DNA from: an uncultured Muribaculaceae bacterium
GTDB taxonomy: Bacteria > Bacteroidota > Bacteroidia > Bacteroidales > Muribaculaceae
Direction: 5' to 3'
Assembly: GCA_910576935.1 (NCBI GenBank)
Contig: CAJTKG010000001.1
Span: forward strand, 62,001 to 126,000
Length of the DNA stretch: 64,000 nucleotides
The notes under the pieces were generated by a model. That model searched no databases. It was given only the letters and a program-made list of their open reading frames with translations, and was not told where the DNA came from. This document shows positions 1 to 10,500 of the stretch, one piece after another. Position numbers and translations under genes: made by a program. Position 1 is the stretch's first letter. Every line of letters starts with the position of its first letter.

Positions 1-405
1 CTCGAATCATCAGCTCGGCTGCGCCGCCGCCTCGCCGAGGCCACAGACTTCAGGAAACGACTTATTCTTAAGGCATATATCTGTTATACTGTTTCACAGG
101 AGGCTGCAACGCCGAGTCTGCAGCGACTACGCCATCTGATTGAAGAACGCTACCCAGTCGGACTGCTGCCCGACAAGCTTCGCGATGATTTCAGGCAACT
201 GTCGCTCCCGCTGATGAAATACACCAACATCCTGTCGTTCAACTGGCGCACCATAGTGCTCTTCGCCTCGTTGCTTGCCGGACACCCCTGGGTCTACTTC
301 GCTGTCGAACTGACCGTCTTCAACCTCATACTTATTTATATGGTGCGACGCCATGAAAAGATCTGCCGCATAATGACAGCCGACATTGAGCATGGGATAT
401 ACTGA
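1..405 (+). CDS. C-terminal part of a probable CDP-alcohol phosphatidyltransferase-type membrane protein (5' truncated)
   Basis: The reading frame is open from base 1 to a TGA at 403-405, so only the last 134 residues are present and the start lies outside the window. What is visible is a basic, Arg/Leu-rich helical stretch followed by two hydrophobic segments (around residues 80-118) and a charged tail. The diagnostic DG..AR...D...D motif of CDP-alcohol phosphatidyltransferases would lie upstream and cannot be checked. The call rests on resemblance of the C-terminus to Bacteroidetes members and on context: a HAD phosphatase overlaps its end by 14 bp and inositol-phosphate synthase follows. 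In that setting it would be the phosphatidylinositol-phosphate synthase joining CDP-diacylglycerol to inositol phosphate. Any other multi-pass membrane protein remains possible. Confidence 0.5.
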   Translation, partial: LESSARLRRRLAEATDFRKRLILKAYICYTVSQEAATPSLQRLRHLIEERYPVGLLPDKLRDDFRQLSLPLMKYTNILSFNWRTIVLFASLLAGHPWVYFAVELTVFNLILIYMVRRHEKICRIMTADIEHGIY

Positions 406-1135
406 CATAAAGGCCGTCATCTTTGACTATGGTGGCACACTCGACACCGGAGGTGTGCATTGGTGCGATGTGTTCTACGACGCTTGGCGCGCCGTTGGTC
501 TTGACATCGACCGCACCGACTTCTATGACGCATATGTCAGTGCCGAGCGTGCGCTCGGCTCCGGTGACCTCATTGCCCCGGGCTTCACATTCGCCGACAC
601 CCTCGACGTCAAAACCGCCCTGCAGTTCGACCGTCTCGCCTCCCGTGGCCTTCTCCCCGACGGCGCCGACAGCCTCGCGGGCGAAATCACTGATATTTGC
701 TATGGCATAGCTCGCAGCCACATCAACCGTGCCGCACCGCTGCTGCGGCGTCTCGGCGCCGTATACCCCCTGGCTCTTGTCAGCAACTTCTACGGCAACA
801 TCATGGCTGTCCTCGGCGATTTCGGCATCCGCGACTGCTTCCGCTCTGTCATAGAGAGCGCCGTCATAGGCATACGCAAACCCGACTCCCGAATGTTCGC
901 CATTGCGGCGACTGCCCTCGGCTTCAACCCCGGCGACTGCCTTGTCGTTGGTGACAGCCTCGACAAAGACATAATCCCCGCCGCCTCTGTCGGCTGCAAG
1001 ACCGCCCTACTTGCCCCGGCGCCCATATCGGCAGCAAAAAAACAGACTGTAGCATATCAGACGTTCGCTACACTCGAAGAAATCGCAGAAGCCATATTAA
1101 ATCCGTTTAACATAAAATGCTCTAATCTCGATTAA
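392..1135 (+). CDS. HAD-superfamily phosphatase, candidate phosphatidylinositol-phosphate phosphatase
   Basis: A 247-residue haloacid dehalogenase-type hydrolase. Motif I is FDYGGTLD near residue 10 (the first Asp is the expected nucleophile), motif II the Ser in LVSNF, motif III the Lys in IGIRKPD and motif IV the acidic pair in GDSLDKD. A cap of about 80 residues sits between motifs I and II. I start it at ATG 392 rather than TTG 386; both overlap the previous gene, which implies translational coupling. Lying between a probable CDP-alcohol phosphatidyltransferase and inositol-phosphate synthase, it may remove the phosphate from phosphatidylinositol phosphate in inositol-lipid synthesis. The fold is clear from the motifs; the substrate is inference. 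Confidence 0.75.
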   Translation: MGYTDIKAVIFDYGGTLDTGGVHWCDVFYDAWRAVGLDIDRTDFYDAYVSAERALGSGDLIAPGFTFADTLDVKTALQFDRLASRGLLPDGADSLAGEITDICYGIARSHINRAAPLLRRLGAVYPLALVSNFYGNIMAVLGDFGIRDCFRSVIESAVIGIRKPDSRMFAIAATALGFNPGDCLVVGDSLDKDIIPAASVGCKTALLAPAPISAAKKQTVAYQTFATLEEIAEAILNPFNIKCSNLD

Positions 1136-1213
1136 AATTAACCTAATTTTTCCAAACAGACCAACTATTAACTAAAGTTTGCAAAAATTTCACAACTTTA
1201 TACTATAATTTTT

Positions 1214-1243
1214 TTTGCAATTAAAAAAGTATATGTACTTTTA
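1214..1243 (+). promoter_or_regulatory. Bacteroidetes-type promoter for the inositol-phosphate synthase gene
   Basis: TTTG at 1214-1217, an 18-bp spacer and TACTTTTA at 1236-1243 match the Bacteroidetes primary sigma factor pattern (TTTG...TAnnTTTG) at all but the last base. The site lies in an AT-rich gap after the HAD gene and gives a leader of about 85 nt. Confidence 0.55.
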
Positions 1244-1333
1244 CACACTTTTGTGAAGCGTAAGCCTCTTTTTGAGGCTAAAAAATCGAAAAAAACAAAA
1301 AACAAAAATAAACTAATCAAAACACTCTTAAAA

Positions 1334-2641
<1,308 letters not shown>

Positions 2642-2681
2642 TACCGCCGATAAGCGATATAAATTTTTTATAACTGTTTTC

Positions 2682-2716
2682 AAAAAAAGTCCTGGCGGTT
2701 TCCGTCAGGACTTTTT
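2682..2716 (+). terminator. Intrinsic terminator after inositol-phosphate synthase
   Basis: An 11-bp stem (AGTCCTGGCGG paired with CCGTCAGGACT, one G-T pair) is extended by an A-run on the left and a T-run on the right, with a TTT loop. It lies about 40 bp after the stop codon. The A/T flanks could let it work on both strands, but no converging gene is nearby. Confidence 0.85.
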
Positions 2717-2745
2717 CGTTATAATACACACTTTCAAACGGCAAA

Positions 2746-2777
2746 TTTGCATTTTAACCATTTTGTCATTACCTTTG
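2746..2777 (+). promoter_or_regulatory. Bacteroidetes-type promoter of glf
   Basis: TTTG at 2746-2749, a 20-bp spacer and TACCTTTG at 2770-2777 form an exact TTTG/TAnnTTTG pair. It lies about 75 bp upstream of the glf start and after the preceding terminator, so glf is probably its own transcription unit. Confidence 0.75.
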
Positions 2778-2853
2778 CAAAAACCAAAAGGCTGTATCTC
2801 CGTTATCACTTGACAACATATTTCACCAAACACAAACCTTTAACAGATAATCA

Positions 2854-3975
2854 ATGTCAAAAGAATATGATTTTTTAATTGTGGGAGCCGGTCTCTACGG
2901 AGCCACATTTGCCCATCGAGCCCGACGCGACGGCCTGCGTTGCCTTGTCATCGACAGGCGCGAAGTAGCCGGCGGCAATCTCCGCTGTGAAAACATCGAA
3001 GGCGTCACCGTCCACAGTTACGGTCCGCACATCTTCCACACATCTGACCCCGAGATATGGAACTATGTCTCGTCGCTTGTCGAAATGCAACCCTATGTCC
3101 ATGAGCCGATGGCGCTCGACGTCAACGGCGAGTTGCGTCATCTCCCTTTCAATATGAACACCTTTGAAGCCCTGTGGGGCACAAAGACGCCCGAAGAGGC
3201 CAAAGCCGTCATCGACAGCCAGCGCAGCAGTGCCCCCGAGCACCCGCTCAACCTCGAAGACCAGGCCATAGCAATGGTGGGCACAGACATATATAATCTG
3301 CTAGTCAAAGGCTACAACGAGAAACAATGGGGACGTCCGTGCACAATGCTCCCCTCGTTTCTGATAAAACGAATTCCGCTGCGGTTCACATACGACAACA
3401 ACTACTTCGAAGACGCCTATACAGGTGTTCCCGTCGGCGGATACAATAAATTGATCGACAAACTTCTCGAAGGCACCGAGGTGCGTCTTGGTGTCGACTA
3501 TTTCAAAGAGCGCGACACCTACAAGGACATCGCCCGCCACACCATCTTTACCGGCAAGGTAGACGAATACTTCGACTACCGCTTCGGCCGTCTTGATTAT
3601 CGCTCGATACGCTTCGAAACCGAAGTCATCGACAAACCGTGGGCGCAGCCATGCGGTGTCATTACCGACAACACAGCCGACCACGATTACATACGCGTCT
3701 GCGAGCACAAACACTTCCACAAAGAATGTGCCGACGCACCCAAGACAGTTGTCATAAAAGAATATCCCCTCGAATACCGCGAAGGCATGGAAGCGCTTTA
3801 TCCCGTCAATGATGTACGTAACACCGCCATCTATGCCCGTTACCACGACCTCGCCAACCGCGAGCCCGACGTTACCTTTGGCGGCCGTCTTGCCGAATAC
3901 ACATACTACGACATGGCCCCGTTGATCAAAAAAGTACTTACAGATTACGACAAAGTGTTGTCAATGATGCAGTAA
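2854..3975 (+). CDS. glf: UDP-galactopyranose mutase
   Basis: A 373-residue flavoenzyme interconverting UDP-galactopyranose and UDP-galactofuranose for surface glycans. An FAD-binding GxGxxG loop (IVGAGLYGATFA, residues 9-20) opens the protein, followed by the conserved HSYGPHIFHT motif around residue 55, the RIPLRFTYDNNYF region, and a C-terminal GGRLAEYTYYDM motif typical of Glf. Length is normal for the bacterial family. It has its own promoter and terminator and no glycosyltransferase neighbours, so the galactofuranose acceptor cannot be deduced here. Confidence 0.95.
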   Translation: MSKEYDFLIVGAGLYGATFAHRARRDGLRCLVIDRREVAGGNLRCENIEGVTVHSYGPHIFHTSDPEIWNYVSSLVEMQPYVHEPMALDVNGELRHLPFNMNTFEALWGTKTPEEAKAVIDSQRSSAPEHPLNLEDQAIAMVGTDIYNLLVKGYNEKQWGRPCTMLPSFLIKRIPLRFTYDNNYFEDAYTGVPVGGYNKLIDKLLEGTEVRLGVDYFKERDTYKDIARHTIFTGKVDEYFDYRFGRLDYRSIRFETEVIDKPWAQPCGVITDNTADHDYIRVCEHKHFHKECADAPKTVVIKEYPLEYREGMEALYPVNDVRNTAIYARYHDLANREPDVTFGGRLAEYTYYDMAPLIKKVLTDYDKVLSMMQ

Positions 3976-4000
3976 CACCGGCTATAACCAACTCATAGCA

Positions 4001-4042
4001 CAGGCATATCGTGTAATTGCGGTATGCCTGCGCCGTTTTTTT
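4001..4042 (+). terminator. Intrinsic terminator after glf
   Basis: CAGGCATATC (4001-4010) pairs with GGTATGCCTG (4021-4030), a 10-bp stem with one G-T pair and a 10-nt loop, followed after CGCCG by a run of seven T. Confidence 0.8.
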
Positions 4043-4062
4043 AAATTTAGCCGTGGATAATT

Positions 4063-4092
4063 TTTGGCATAGCTCGGAAATTTGTAATTTTG
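4063..4092 (+). promoter_or_regulatory. Bacteroidetes-type promoter for the ftsB-like/mutS cluster
   Basis: TTTG at 4063-4066 and TAATTTTG at 4085-4092, 18 bp apart, match the consensus exactly. The expected transcript would start about 15 nt before ATG 4114, so the leader is very short. Confidence 0.7.
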
Positions 4093-4113
4093 CTTACATT
4101 AAATTTTCAACGA

Positions 4114-4419
4114 ATGGCATCTGACTCTTACGGCAGTACAAACTGGCTAAAGCGCTATTTCTCAGCTGTGACACTCATTGTCATCGCCGGCATAGCCTAT
4201 ATGATTTTTTTCAGTGACACCTCGATCATGAAAAAAATCGAATACCAGCAGGTCATTGACAGCCTTGAACAGGAGGTCGCCGTCACACGCGACTCTATAG
4301 CATATTACAAAGACCTCAACAGGCGTCTGACATCAGATCCCGAGGTGATGGAACAGGTCGTGCGTGAGCAACACAATATGAAACGTGCCGACGAAGATGT
4401 CTATGTCTTCGACGATTAA
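4114..4419 (+). CDS. FtsB/DivIC-family septum formation protein
   Basis: A 101-residue bitopic protein with a short cytoplasmic N-terminus, one membrane helix (about residues 15-34) and a periplasmic coiled coil (about 40-80) ending in an acidic tail. Size, topology and the coiled coil next to the helix fit FtsB/DivIC, which joins FtsL and FtsQ in the divisome. ATG 4114 is preferred over the upstream in-frame start at 4090, which lies inside the promoter. It is first in a cluster with a small membrane protein and mutS. Sequence similarity in this family is weak, so the call rests mainly on architecture. Confidence 0.7.
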   Translation: MASDSYGSTNWLKRYFSAVTLIVIAGIAYMIFFSDTSIMKKIEYQQVIDSLEQEVAVTRDSIAYYKDLNRRLTSDPEVMEQVVREQHNMKRADEDVYVFDD

Positions 4420-4439
4420 TTTTCAAAGACTTTTCACAC

Positions 4440-4832
4440 ATGAATAAAAAAAACAATAAGGCGCGCTCGCTCGATAAATGGGCACCCATAGGCCTTTTGG
4501 CTATCGCCGCCGCAACGGTCGTCCCATTACTGTCAGGCCCTGCCGCACAGACAGCCGTATGGTATCGCTACCTCTTCGGCGCAGGAGCCCTGTGGCTGCT
4601 GATCTGCCGTCTGTTCAGCCGTTATAACGACAACGACGACCGTCTTAAACGCCTGCGTCGCATCGAATCGTGGAGCGCCATATTCTTCTGCGCTGCAACA
4701 TTCTTCTTATTTTGGCCCGACGCCGCGATGCGCGACTGGCTCGCCTTTACGCTTGCCGGCGCCGCGATACAGATCTACACGTCGCTTGCCATCCCGGCAC
4801 GTCAGAAAAAGATAGCATCAGGAGTCAAATAG
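4440..4832 (+). CDS. Small multi-pass membrane protein of unknown function
   Basis: A 130-residue protein with a Lys/Asn-rich start and about four hydrophobic segments (roughly residues 15-33, 40-58, 75-92 and 97-115), separated by a basic and acidic loop. No catalytic motif is visible. It starts 20 bp after the ftsB-like gene and ends two bases before mutS, so all three are probably co-transcribed. I recognise it only as a conserved type of membrane protein found near mutS in Bacteroidetes. Confidence 0.75.
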   Translation: MNKKNNKARSLDKWAPIGLLAIAAATVVPLLSGPAAQTAVWYRYLFGAGALWLLICRLFSRYNDNDDRLKRLRRIESWSAIFFCAATFFLFWPDAAMRDWLAFTLAGAAIQIYTSLAIPARQKKIASGVK

Positions 4833-4834
4833 CA

Positions 4835-7447
4835 ATGGCCAAGAAAATAGTAGAAACACCCCTGATGAAACAATACGTCGAGATGAAATCGAAACATCCC
4901 GACGCCGTCCTGCTTTTCAGGGTCGGAGACTTCTATGAGACATTCTCAGACGACGCTATCGCAGCATCCGAGATTCTCGGTATTACCCTCACACGTCGCG
5001 CCAACGGCGTGTCGCAATATGTCGAGCTCGCCGGCTTCCCCCACCACGCCCTCGACACATACCTGCCGAAACTCGTCAGAGCCGGCAAACGTGTCGCCAT
5101 ATGTGAACAACTCGAAGACCCCAAGCTGACAAAAAAACTTGTCAAGCGCGGCATCACCGAGCTCGTCACCCCCGGCATCGCCATCAGCGACAACGTCCTC
5201 AACCACCGCGAGAACAACTTCCTCGCCGCCATACACTTCTGCAAGCAGAGTGTCGGCGTGGCCTTTCTCGATATCAGCACCGGCGAATTCCTCGCCGCCG
5301 AAGGCACAGCCGACTATGTTGACAAAATCATGTCTAACATGGACCCCAAAGAGCTCATCGTCGAGCGCGGCAACAAAGAGCGCGCGGTCGAGATGCTCAG
5401 TGCCAAACCCGTGACATTCGAGCTTGACGACTGGATCTTCACCGACGATGCCGCAAACGAACGCCTGCGCAAGCAGTTTGGTACCGCCTCTCTCAAAGGA
5501 TTCGGCATCGACCGTATGCACGAGGCTATAATCGCTGCCGGCGCCATACTTCACTACCTCGACATCACGCGCCACACACTGACATCACATATCACCTCTA
5601 TTTCCCGCATCGAAGAAGAGAAATATGTGCGTCTCGACCGCTTCACCGTGCGAAACCTCGAGCTGATCGAACCGCTCGATCCCGACGGCAAAAGTCTGCT
5701 CAATGTCATTGACCGCACCGTCACACCCATGGGCGGACGTCTGCTTCGCCGCTGGCTGCTCTTTCCCCTGAAAGACCCCAAGGCCATCAACGACCGCCTC
5801 GACGTCGTAGACTACTTTTTCCGCGAGCCCGATGTGCGCGACCGTCTGCGATCGCTACTCGAAGTCATCGGTGATGTCGAGCGTCTCGTCTCGAAAGTAG
5901 CCACCGAACGCATCTCGCCGCGCGAACTTCTGCAACTTCACGCCGCTCTCAAGGCTGTCGAGCCCATACGTCGCCTCTGTCTCGCCTCTGATCAGCCCGC
6001 ACTTGCCGGTATCGGCGAACAACTCAACCCTTGCCAGACCATATGCGAACGCATCGGTCGTGAGATACGCGAGGACACTCCTATTGCCCTAAACCGCGGT
6101 GACGTCATCAAAGACGGCATCGACACCGAGCTCGACGAGCTGCGTGAGATAGCCTACCGCGGCAAAGACTACTTGCTCAGACTGCAGGCGCGCGAAAGCG
6201 AGTTGACCGGCATCCCGTCGCTCAAAATAGGCTTCAATAACGTTTTCGGCTACTATATCGAGGTCACGAACACCCATAAAGCCAAAGTGCCCCCCGAGTG
6301 GATCAGAAAACAGACCCTCGTCAACGCCGAGCGCTACATAACCCAGGAACTCAAGGAATACGAAGAAAAAATACTCGGAGCCCAGGAGAAAATCGAAGTC
6401 ATCCAGGCCCGGCTCTACTCGGAACTCGTAGCTGCCGTAGCCACTTTTATCCCGGCGCTGAAACTCGACGCCGGGATGCTGTCGCGCCTCGACGTCCTGC
6501 TGTCATTCACCCGTGTGGCAGCCGAGAACCGCTATAACCGTCCAGTCGTCGACGATTCGCTCGTCCTCGAACTCGTCGAAGCTCGCCATCCCGTCATCGA
6601 GAAAGAACTGCCGCCCGGCGAACCATACATATCCAACAGCGTCACCCTCAACAACGAGTCGACACAGATAATGATGATCACCGGCCCCAACATGTCGGGT
6701 AAATCGGCCCTGCTGCGCCAAACGGCGCTCAACGTCATCCTCGCCCAAATCGGCTGCTTCGTCGCCGCCGAAAGCGCTCATATCGGTATCGTCGACAAGA
6801 TTTTCACCCGCGTCGGCGCCAGCGACAACATCTCGCTCGGCGAGTCGACATTCATGGTCGAGATGAACGAGGCTGCGTCGATACTCAACAATATGAGCCG
6901 CCGGTCGCTCATCCTCTTCGACGAGCTCGGCCGAGGCACATCAACCTACGACGGCATCTCGATCGCCTGGGCCATCGTCGAACACATCCATCAGACCGAC
7001 GGGCTTCACCCCAAGACTCTGTTTGCCACCCATTATCATGAACTGAACGAAATGGAAGCCATCTACGGACGCATAGCCAACTACAACGTCTCGGTCAAAG
7101 AGATCGACGGCAAGGTCGTCTTCCTGCGCAAACTCGCCCGTGGCGGCAGCGAACACAGTTTCGGCATCCATGTGGCCAAGCTCGCCGGCATGCCCCGCAG
7201 CATCGTCAGACGTGCCGGTGCCGTACTCGAGAAACTCGAGTCGGGACGCGACCGCGACGAAGCAGCCAAAAACCTCGGTGCCCTGACCGAATCGACAGGA
7301 GGCATGCAGCTATCCTTCTTCCAGCTCGACGACCCCGTCCTGGCACAGGTACGCGACGAAATCATCGGCACGGACATCAACAATCTTACCCCGCTCGAAG
7401 CACTCACAAAACTCAACGACATCAAAAAGATCCTTACCGGCAAATAA
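4835..7447 (+). CDS. mutS: DNA mismatch repair ATPase MutS
   Basis: An 870-residue MutS, normal length. Domain I carries the mismatch-binding Phe-x-Glu in RVGDFYETF near residue 30. The ATPase has a Walker A loop GPNMSGKS and a Walker B with signature LFDELGRGTSTYDG, then the ATHYHEL switch. ATG 4835 is chosen: it comes right after the previous stop, begins with the usual MutS start (LMKQY, then the FYE motif), and the longer frame from 4670 would run through the upstream gene. The protein binds mismatches and recruits MutL in post-replicative repair. Confidence 0.97.
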   Translation: MAKKIVETPLMKQYVEMKSKHPDAVLLFRVGDFYETFSDDAIAASEILGITLTRRANGVSQYVELAGFPHHALDTYLPKLVRAGKRVAICEQLEDPKLTKKLVKRGITELVTPGIAISDNVLNHRENNFLAAIHFCKQSVGVAFLDISTGEFLAAEGTADYVDKIMSNMDPKELIVERGNKERAVEMLSAKPVTFELDDWIFTDDAANERLRKQFGTASLKGFGIDRMHEAIIAAGAILHYLDITRHTLTSHITSISRIEEEKYVRLDRFTVRNLELIEPLDPDGKSLLNVIDRTVTPMGGRLLRRWLLFPLKDPKAINDRLDVVDYFFREPDVRDRLRSLLEVIGDVERLVSKVATERISPRELLQLHAALKAVEPIRRLCLASDQPALAGIGEQLNPCQTICERIGREIREDTPIALNRGDVIKDGIDTELDELREIAYRGKDYLLRLQARESELTGIPSLKIGFNNVFGYYIEVTNTHKAKVPPEWIRKQTLVNAERYITQELKEYEEKILGAQEKIEVIQARLYSELVAAVATFIPALKLDAGMLSRLDVLLSFTRVAAENRYNRPVVDDSLVLELVEARHPVIEKELPPGEPYISNSVTLNNESTQIMMITGPNMSGKSALLRQTALNVILAQIGCFVAAESAHIGIVDKIFTRVGASDNISLGESTFMVEMNEAASILNNMSRRSLILFDELGRGTSTYDGISIAWAIVEHIHQTDGLHPKTLFATHYHELNEMEAIYGRIANYNVSVKEIDGKVVFLRKLARGGSEHSFGIHVAKLAGMPRSIVRRAGAVLEKLESGRDRDEAAKNLGALTESTGGMQLSFFQLDDPVLAQVRDEIIGTDINNLTPLEALTKLNDIKKILTGK

Positions 7448-7494
7448 CACCCGACGAAAATCGATACATTACTATCTATTAGCATACAATAACG

Positions 7495-7519
7495 AAGGCG
7501 ACCCGAAAGGGCCGCCTTT
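7495..7519 (+). terminator. Hairpin terminator between the converging mutS and amidase genes
   Basis: AAGGCG-A-CCC and GGG-C-CGCCTT form a GC-rich stem with one internal mismatch around a GAAA tetraloop, followed by TTGTTAT. It lies about 50 bp after mutS and 30 bp from the end of the converging gene, so it may serve both strands, although the T-tract is short. Confidence 0.55.
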
Positions 7520-7549
7520 GTTATACAAGGGATGTTTGTTGAGCCGCGA

Positions 7550-10500
7550 TTATTTGACCACGACTTTGGTGACTGTCTTGCCCTGACGACGAAGGTAAAC
7601 GCCGGCGGGGAGGTTGTCAGACGGCATCTCGATGCCCTGAAGGTTGAAATACTGCACGGGGGCATTATTGTCGATATCGGCTGTTATGATATCGCCAACA
7701 CCGTCCATCTTGCCGTTGATCAGGTATTCGGCCTTGGCCGGGGTGGCTGTCTGCTGTGCGGCGCGCGGGAGCGAGAAAGCTCTCATCGACGCGCGGCTGG
7801 CGACATAGAGGTTGCCGGCGGGGTCGAAAGCGGCCTGATAGCTGTTGGCGTCAGAACCGTTGCCGCCGAGGACGTCGAATGTATAAAGCTCGGTGAGTTT
7901 GAATTCGGGCTCCCATTCGACAGAGCATACGTGCATTTTGGTGCCTGCATCCTGAACAACGAAGATAGACGCATCGCTGTTGAGACCGATAAGGCCTACG
8001 CTGCCGTTGAGTTCGCTCCAGTCATTGCCCGAGTTGTAGATGATGTTACCTTCGGTGTCGGTGACGATGAAGGCCGGTACACCTTTGGTGTTGTTGCCGG
8101 CACCGCGTACCTGGCCGAGAGCCATGCCCTGCTCGCGGACGACAACGTCGACATTGCCATTGACGAGATAGCGCGAAATCTCTTTATATGTATCGGGTTG
8201 AGTGGGCTGGAAGTCGATCTGCTCTTTTGTGCCCAGATCATAGTAGACAAAGTTAAGCTGATAGTCGGTTGGCCAGTCTTCCTGGAAGCTGACAATACGC
8301 GTGTCTTCGCCTGAGCCGACAACGGCCATGCCTGATGTCGAGCCGCCTATGGTAGCGCCGTCATAGATCCATTCGCCGCTCGACTTTTTGATTGTGCCGG
8401 CGAAGAAGTTGCTGCGACCTGCAGAAGGATTGGCGGGGTCGAAGAGATATAGGCCGCCGTTTGCGTCACTCCAGTCGCTGATGAGTAGTTTGCCTGTGGG
8501 CAGCACGGCCAGACGCCAGGGTGATGCTCCGACGCTGAGATCCCACATCGAAGGCAGATAGGGCGAACCTGCGAGAGGCTCGAGAGCTGCGTTGTAGCCG
8601 CAGATCTGACGGACGCCTTTGTCTGCGACATAGAGGTTGCCGAAGAGGTCGCTCTCGGGGTTGAGGTCGATGGTGACACCGCTCGAGACGATGCCGCTGT
8701 CAAAGATGCGGCCTACTGCAGGCACGGCTTCATTCTCGACGACGACACGCCAGTTGTAGTTACCGACGATTTCCTTGCTGTCGACGGTGACGCTGTTATC
8801 ACCTTTTTTGAATGATTGTGCGGCGGCGACGGTCACGACTCGGTCTTCGGTCGCGTTATCGTCGGTGGCGACAAGTTCGACAGACGCGATGGCGTCGTCG
8901 GTGAGCTTGAACGAGAGTTCGTAGATATCGCCGTCGATTTTCCGGGTCAAGCCGTAGGCATAGTTGCCGCGGACAACGGGCTGCTCGACACCGGCGGTGG
9001 TGAAACGGCTGACGAGATTGCCGCGCACGGTATAGAGATCGATGTTGCCGGCTGTGATCTCGTCGTCAGAGTTGCGGAGAACGGTTGTGCGGCCTGCGGC
9101 TGCAAATGAGGTGTTCTCGACGGCTTCCATGGCCGTATTGGCTGTCTGCACTGCGGCGAGTTTGTCAAGGCCGTCGGTGATGTCATAGAGGCGTACGCCG
9201 GCGTGCTTGCCGTCTGCGGCTATGTCTGCGACAGCCATCATCGAGTGACCGGCAAACTTGAAGTAGCCTTCACGACCGGCAAAGTTGTCGGCAGCTGCTT
9301 TTTCAAGATTATAGTCTGCACCGTTGAACTGCATCGGAGCCACTTTAGAGCTGTTGACAATAAATGAAGCGCTGTTGAGAGGCGAGACAGAGACTGTGAC
9401 ATCGTCGCCGAGAGCGTCCATGTTCATGTTGTCGCGTGTCTGGTTGACAAAACGTGTGCCGGCGACTTCTCCTTCCATGATGTCGATTACGTTGAGCCAT
9501 ACTTTGCGCTCGTAATATGTTGAATACGATGGCAGATAGATGACACCTTCGGTCGTGCTGCCCGAATAGCCGAATGTAAAGCCGGTGACGGCGCGGTAGA
9601 AGTTGGCCGTGGCTGTCGTGCCGAACCACTTGACGGGCTTGCCTGTCGGCAGACCTGCATCATTGTTCTCCCATTTGTAGAAGTTACATTCGCCCATGAC
9701 TTCGCCCGGTTCGACCTGGTCGGCGTTGATGAAGTTGAGTTGTTCGCCCGATGCGACAAGTGTGCCGTCGGTAGTGACCTGAATGTCGCCGATGCGTTTC
9801 ATGGTGCCTTCGGCGCCTTCGGTGCTGACTTCAGCGACAACGTCGAGTTTGGCAGCGTCGATGACATAGATATAGGGCTCTTTGGCAGCATCGTGTGCGA
9901 GGACATAGAGTTTATCGCCTTTGGCGATAAGACGGCGAACAGTCTTGTCGGCAAGCTGGGCGATTTCTTTGTCAAGAATGGAGCTGTTGAAGTTGTAAGA
10001 AGAGGCGGCACCGATGGCCGGAGTCGTGATTTCGTCGATATAATCGGCGGCTACGACAGCCGGTGGCTCGTAAGCTTCGTTTTCGATATAGACACAGGGG
10101 AAGACGGTCTGGGCGGCTTTGACTTCAAACGGACCGCAGTAGAGTTCGTCGGCGGCCTTATAGCCTTCGGCGGTGACTTCGATAGTGTATGTACCGGGCT
10201 CGAGTTTGCGGAAAACGAAAGCGCCGTTATATTCGTCGTCAGTAGTATATGTGTCGACTACATTGCCGTCTTTGAGCAGCTTGACTGTTGCGTTGTTGAT
10301 GGGCAGGAATGCGTCGGGGCTTGACGACGGAGCGGTGTAGAACTGATGACGGAAACGTTCGTGGAGGTCGCGGACGATGCCGTAGATGTCGCCGGTCGAT
10401 TCCTGTGCCACGCCGAGATAATCGGCGATGCCGCGTGCATATGCCTCACCCTCGATCTTGCAGACGTCGGGGTTCATGGCGCGGTGGCGGGCAGGCTGAT

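Noticed and set aside
3301..3846. Open frame of 181 codons on the minus strand
   Set aside because: Antisense shadow of glf with no start context or motif.
4670..4834. Longer start for MutS
   Set aside because: This extension would run through the preceding membrane protein gene, and MutS-like sequence begins only at 4835.
7532..8314. Open frame of 260 codons on the plus strand
   Set aside because: It lies wholly inside the giant amidase gene in antisense and has no family motif; high-GC codon use makes such frames common.
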